NCBI RefSeq assembly: GCF_000359585.1
Contig: NZ_APMH01000019.1
Span: 1-64,000, forward strand
Length of the DNA: 64,000 nucleotides
Reading direction: 5' to 3'
Source of the DNA: Clostridium tyrobutyricum DSM 2637 = ATCC 25755 = JCM 11008
Lineage (GTDB): Bacteria; Bacillota; Clostridia; Clostridiales; Clostridiaceae
Below are positions 60,403 through 64,000 of the stretch, piece after piece (within the stretch, counting starts at the first letter, position 1; each line of letters starts with the position of its first letter). The notes under the pieces were generated by a model that saw nothing but the letters and a program-made list of their open reading frames with translations, had not been told where the DNA came from and did no database searches. Position numbers and translations under genes: made by a program.

Positions 60403-61803
60403 CTATATCTCATTTAAAAATGCCTTATATCCTTTTACGGCTTCATAAATATCAGCTTTACTGGCAACTTCCCATGGTGCATGCATATTATGGAGCGCTA
60501 TACCACAATCTATTACTTGCATATTATACTCTGCAAGTATATATGCTATAGTTCCACCGCCGCCCTGATCCACTTTACCGAGTTCAGATGTCTGCCATGA
60601 TACATTGTTATCATCCATTACTTTCCTTATCTCAGCAATGAATTCTGGATTTGCATCATTACATCCTGACTTTCCTCTAGCTCCTGTGTACTTGTTAAAT
60701 ACTACTCCTTTTCCAAAATAAGCTGCATTGTTTTTCTCCATTACAGATGGATAATTAGGATCAAATGCAGCGCTTACATCCGATGAAAGCATCTTGGAAT
60801 TGGTCAATGCACGCCTCAATTTCAAGTCACTATAGTCTCCAATAAGATCTATTAATTCTGCAACTGTATTTTCAAAGAATCTGGATTGCATTCCAGTAGC
60901 TCCTACGCTTCCTATTTCTTCCTTATCCACTAAAAGTGTAACACAGGTTTTATCAGGATTTTTTATTTTCATCATGGCATCAAAGGATGTATAGGCACAT
61001 ATCTTGTCATCATGCCCATAAGCCATTACCATACTCTTGTCAATTCCATAATCTCTTGCCTTGCCAGCTGGAACCACTTCAATTTCTGCGGATACAAAAT
61101 CTTCTTCTTCAATACTATATTTTTTATTGAGTATCTTAAGTATATTTTGTTTTACTCTATTCTTTACATCTTTATCTTTCACAGGGATACTTCCTACCAA
61201 TATGTTTAAATCTTCTCCCTCTATAACCTTAGCTGCCTTTTTAGCCATCTGGTCGGCAGAAAGGTGTATTAGCAAATCAGATATACCTACTACGGGGTCA
61301 TCTTCATCTTCTCCAATTACTATATCTACTTTAGTACCATCTTTTTTTATTACTATACCGTGAATTGCAAGTGGTAATGTAACCCATTGATATTTTTTTA
61401 TTCCACCATAATAGTGAGTATCAAAGAGGGCAAGATCCGTATCTTCATAAAGTGGATTTTGTTTTAAATCAAGCCTAGGTGAATCTATATGGGCACCTAA
61501 TATCCTCATACCTTCTTGTATATCTTTTGACCCTATTACAAAAAGAGCCAAAGTCTTATCCTTGTTGTTGGCATATACCTTGTCTCCAGGATTCAGTTTG
61601 GTGTTGCTTTTTATAAGTTCTTCTATATTTTTATATCCCTTAACTTCCGCTCTTTTTATAAATTCTCGAGTACATTCCCTTTCAGTTTTACATTTTGACA
61701 TAAAAGCCTTATACTCATCTGATATTTTAAAAAGTGCTTTAAAGTCATCCTTTGAATATTTATCCCAAGCATAGTCATATTTCTTCTGTAAGTCTTTTGC
61801 CAT
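60403..61803 (-). CDS. M18-family aminopeptidase
   Basis: This 466-residue zinc peptidase removes N-terminal acidic or neutral residues inside the cell. The metal and catalytic residues are in LGAHIDSPRLDLKQNPL, AYGHDDKICAYTSFDAM, LVDKEEIGSVGATGMQSRFF, LSSDVSAAFDPNYPS and GIALHNMHAPWEVASKAD. The length is at the upper end for the family. The ATG at 61803 follows GGAGATG. It stands alone between the ABC-F gene and the met operon. Confidence 0.94.
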   Translation of the reverse strand: MAKDLQKKYDYAWDKYSKDDFKALFKISDEYKAFMSKCKTERECTREFIKRAEVKGYKNIEELIKSNTKLNPGDKVYANNKDKTLALFVIGSKDIQEGMRILGAHIDSPRLDLKQNPLYEDTDLALFDTHYYGGIKKYQWVTLPLAIHGIVIKKDGTKVDIVIGEDEDDPVVGISDLLIHLSADQMAKKAAKVIEGEDLNILVGSIPVKDKDVKNRVKQNILKILNKKYSIEEEDFVSAEIEVVPAGKARDYGIDKSMVMAYGHDDKICAYTSFDAMMKIKNPDKTCVTLLVDKEEIGSVGATGMQSRFFENTVAELIDLIGDYSDLKLRRALTNSKMLSSDVSAAFDPNYPSVMEKNNAAYFGKGVVFNKYTGARGKSGCNDANPEFIAEIRKVMDDNNVSWQTSELGKVDQGGGGTIAYILAEYNMQVIDCGIALHNMHAPWEVASKADIYEAVKGYKAFLNEI

Positions 61804-61912
61804 TTGTCACATCTCCTAACTATAAATATCCTCTGCTTTAATTAATGATTATATTCTATCACAAAAAAACCAATATTTACAGTATTTTAAATATTGATGC
61901 AAAATATTTATA

Positions 61913-61941
61913 TTGACAACTTAGGACAAGTTTGCTATACT
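61913..61941 (+). promoter_or_regulatory. Promoter of the metQNI operon
   Basis: TTGACA (61913-61918) and TATACT (61936-61941) are 17 bases apart, and the riboswitch begins about 20 bases downstream. Confidence 0.8.
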
Positions 61942-61966
61942 TCATGATACAATCAAAAATTAAGAT

Positions 61967-62212
61967 CTTTCTATCAAGAGAGGCTGAGGGACTGGCCCTA
62001 TGACGCCCGGCAACCTAATACATTTAATGGTGCTAATTCCAGTAGGATTATCCTTGAAGATGGGAAGTAAGTAGAGTTCTTCTTACGTCTGTCTTTTATG
62101 AAGAACTTTGTTTTTATGTAAAATTTTATATTTTTTATATTTTCCAGGTTGACTAGAAAAACTAGAGACCGGGTTATAGGTGTTTTATGCCTATAATCTG
62201 GTCTCTTTTTTA
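61967..62212 (+). ncRNA. SAM-I (S-box) riboswitch with terminator
   Basis: The core elements of the S-box are plain: TATCAAGAGAGG, GAGGGACTGGCCC, TGACGCCCGGCAACC and GGTGCTAATTCC. P1 is closed by 61967-61975 and 62059-62067. A terminator with arms beginning AGAGACC (62164) and ending GGTCTCT, then six T, ends near 62212, 28 bases before metQ. High SAM should stop transcription of the methionine importer. Confidence 0.96.
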
Positions 62213-62239
62213 ATATAAATATTATGAGGGGTGTCTATT

Positions 62240-63052
62240 ATGAAGAAAAAAATTGTTACTTTACTATTCTGTATAATTTTATTGGGAGGCATTTTTACAG
62301 GCTGTAAAAGTAAAAATACAGAGACTTCAGATTCAAAAACTTTAAAAATAGGAGCTGTCGCAACTCCACATGCAGAAATTTTAAATCATATAAAACCAAC
62401 ACTAAAAGCAGAAGGCATAAATTTAGATGTTATCATTTTTGATGATTCAGCGCAATTAAATCCTGCGCTTAAAGATAAACAAATTGATGCCAATTATTTT
62501 CAGCATAAACCATATTTGGATTCAGTTGCCAGTGAAAAAGGATTTGATTTCTCATCAGTTGGCAATATCCACGTTGAACCTATTGGATTTTATTCTAAAA
62601 AGATCAAATCTATAAATGACTTAAAAGATGGAGCAACTATAGCTATACCTAATGATGCTTCAAATGAATACAGGGCATTATTATTATTACAAAAACAGGG
62701 ATTAATAAAAGTGAAAAATACAGTTTCTAATAAAAGTGCTACTATCAACGATATTGCTGAAAACCCAAAACATTTAAAAATTGAAGAACTGGATGCATAC
62801 CAGATACCAAGATCACTTCCTGATATTGATGGTGGAATAATAAATACAAATATAGTACTTCAATCAAAGATAGATCCTAACAGTGCATTATTTAAAGAAG
62901 ATAAAGATTCACCTTATGCAAACATAATTGTAGTAAGAAAAGGTGATGAAAATAGGGATGCTATAAAGAAATTAGTTAAAGCACTTCAATCAGATGATGT
63001 GAAAAAATTTATTAAAGAAAAATATAAAGGTTCAGTAGTTCCGGCATTTTAA
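62240..63052 (+). CDS. metQ: Methionine-binding lipoprotein MetQ
   Basis: This 270-residue lipoprotein has a signal peptide with lipobox FTGC. The NlpA/MetQ family features are KIGAVATPHAEILNHIKPTL, DKQIDANYFQHKPYLD, AIPNDASNEYRALLLLQKQG and YANIIVVRKGDEN. It binds D- or L-methionine outside the membrane and passes it to MetI/MetN. The ATG at 62240 follows GAGGGGTG. It is the first gene behind the SAM riboswitch; it is common in clostridia for metQ to precede metN. Confidence 0.95.
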   Translation: MKKKIVTLLFCIILLGGIFTGCKSKNTETSDSKTLKIGAVATPHAEILNHIKPTLKAEGINLDVIIFDDSAQLNPALKDKQIDANYFQHKPYLDSVASEKGFDFSSVGNIHVEPIGFYSKKIKSINDLKDGATIAIPNDASNEYRALLLLQKQGLIKVKNTVSNKSATINDIAENPKHLKIEELDAYQIPRSLPDIDGGIINTNIVLQSKIDPNSALFKEDKDSPYANIIVVRKGDENRDAIKKLVKALQSDDVKKFIKEKYKGSVVPAF

Positions 63053-63071
63053 AAATTAGGAGGTTTTTACT

Positions 63072-63848
63072 TTGATAACCATTAAAAATTTAAGTAAGAA
63101 ATTTAACACTCCTTATGGAAGGGTTGATGTTTTAAAAGGCATCAACCTTAAAATTGAAAAAGGAGATATATTTGGAATAATCGGCTTCAGTGGAGCAGGT
63201 AAATCTACTATGATAAGATGTTTAAATCTTCTAGAAAAACCTGATGAAGGAACAATAGAAATCGGAAATAAAGAAATTACTTCTTTAAATAAAAAAGAAT
63301 TAAAAGATGCAAGAAAAAAAATAGGAATGATATTTCAACAATTTAATTTGTTTGACTCAAAAACAGTATTCGAAAACATAGCTTTTCCATTAAAAGTTGC
63401 AAAATATCCTAAGGATAAGATAAAAACTAGAGTAGATGAAATATTGGATCTTGTAGAATTATCCAATAAAAGATATGCCTATCCAGCTCAATTAAGCGGT
63501 GGTCAAAAACAAAGAGTAGGCATAGCTCGAGCTCTAGCTAATAATCCTGATGTTCTCTTAAGTGATGAGGCAACTTCTGCATTGGATCCACTTACAACCT
63601 ATTCGATTTTAGAACTTTTAAAAAATATAAATAAGAAGCTTAATTTAACAATATTATTAATCACCCATGAACTGGATGTAGTTAGATACTGCTGTAACAA
63701 TGTGGCTGTACTCGAAAAAGGAGTAATAACTGAAAGTGGTTCTACTAAAAGCTTATTTTTAAATCCTAAAAGCAATACAGCTAAAAAGTTCATTGATATA
63801 ACAAACAGCTTTCAAACTACTACATGGAAAGAAGGTGCTGGAATATGA
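63072..63848 (+). CDS. metN: Methionine importer ATPase MetN
   Basis: This 258-residue ATPase powers methionine uptake. Walker A is GFSGAGKST, the Q-loop IGMIFQQFNLFDSKTVFENI, the signature LSGGQKQRVGIARALANNP, Walker B VLLSDEATSALDP (Ser-Asp-Glu in place of the more usual Leu-Asp-Glu, as in MetN) and the switch THELDVV. It is shorter than many MetN proteins, as the C-terminal NIL/ACT domain that senses methionine is absent. The start is TTG at 63072, 8 bases after AGGAGG. It overlaps metI by 4 bases. Confidence 0.94.
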   Translation: MITIKNLSKKFNTPYGRVDVLKGINLKIEKGDIFGIIGFSGAGKSTMIRCLNLLEKPDEGTIEIGNKEITSLNKKELKDARKKIGMIFQQFNLFDSKTVFENIAFPLKVAKYPKDKIKTRVDEILDLVELSNKRYAYPAQLSGGQKQRVGIARALANNPDVLLSDEATSALDPLTTYSILELLKNINKKLNLTILLITHELDVVRYCCNNVAVLEKGVITESGSTKSLFLNPKSNTAKKFIDITNSFQTTTWKEGAGI

Positions 63849-64000
63849 CCGATGAAATGTTAATAGTACTTGAAAAAGCACTTGGAGAGACCATATATAT
63901 GTCTGTAATTACATGTATATTTACTTTTATTTTTGGAACTATCTTGGGAATACTCTTAGTAGTAACAGAAAAGGGAAATATATTAGAATCTCTTAAATTC
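63845..64000 (+). CDS. metI: Methionine importer permease MetI (5' part, cut by window end)
   Basis: The frame opens at ATG 63845 inside the metN stop (ATGA overlap) and is open to the window edge. Its first 52 residues include LEKALGETIYMSVITCIFTF and FGTILGILLVVTEKGN, the typical first helix and loop of MetI. The remaining part lies beyond the window. Confidence 0.9.
   Translation, partial: MTDEMLIVLEKALGETIYMSVITCIFTFIFGTILGILLVVTEKGNILESLKF

Overview
The window is AT-rich DNA from an anaerobic, spore-forming Clostridium. Signs of this are strong AGGAGG-type ribosome binding sites, spoIIP, an S-box riboswitch, ethanolamine ammonia-lyase, oxygen-sensitive molybdenum hydroxylases and very low GC throughout. 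I see no phage, insertion sequence, CRISPR array, rRNA or tRNA. The species is not certain; the gene content would suit a solventogenic or acetogenic Clostridium sensu stricto (inference).

Layout. 0.1-4 kb: a WYL regulator, an ABC exporter remnant, a MaoC hydratase, a 54-bp perfect palindrome and a PadR/DUF1700/DUF4097 operon. 4.2-6.9 kb: panB-panC-panD-luxS. 7-9.4 kb: a bactofilin with its YhbD-type partner, then a LOG-family enzyme. 9.4-13 kb: spoIIP, a YibE-type membrane protein, and an orphan zinc-binding lipoprotein with a promoter/operator dyad. 13.1-15.7 kb: a fused Fe-S/molybdopterin hydroxylase behind a leader terminator. 16-22.8 kb: folA, a LysR regulator, and an operon with a TauABC-like importer, two thioredoxin-like proteins and a nucleotide-pyrophosphatase/phosphodiesterase-family enzyme, also behind a leader terminator. 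23-28 kb: SMR transporter, DUF2207 protein, ribosomal-protection-type GTPase, PHP phosphatase. 28-37 kb: a compact ethanolamine module (eutV, eutW, a SEC-C protein, eutA, permease, eutB, eutC) with a dual-hairpin EutV antitermination leader and no microcompartment genes in view. 37-43 kb: mixed small genes, including a broken histidine phosphatase, a 43-residue protein with its own promoter and terminator, and a PAS-GGDEF-EAL protein. 43-58.3 kb: a molybdenum-hydroxylase maturation cluster. 58.4-64 kb: ABC-F protein, M18 aminopeptidase, and the SAM-riboswitch-controlled metQ-metN-metI operon, cut by the window edge.

The most distinctive region is 43.2-58.3 kb. A MoeA-like protein, a Mop-type aldehyde oxidoreductase, an FAD/Fe-S/CCG oxidoreductase, a zinc ribbon, a methyltransferase, a C-GCAxxG-C-C protein, a radical SAM enzyme, an AMP-dependent ligase, XdhC, a MocA-HD fusion, a histidine phosphatase and a sigma-54 activator lie head to tail with almost no gaps. 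Upstream is a consensus -24/-12 promoter with two related dyads suited to activator binding. This looks like one sigma-54-controlled unit that makes, matures and electrically connects a molybdenum hydroxylase. The second candidate system is the TauABC/phosphodiesterase/thioredoxin operon, whose substrate is unknown.

Start codons were chosen by ribosome binding site, so several are internal to the longest open frame. All family calls rest on motifs recognised by eye; no search was run.
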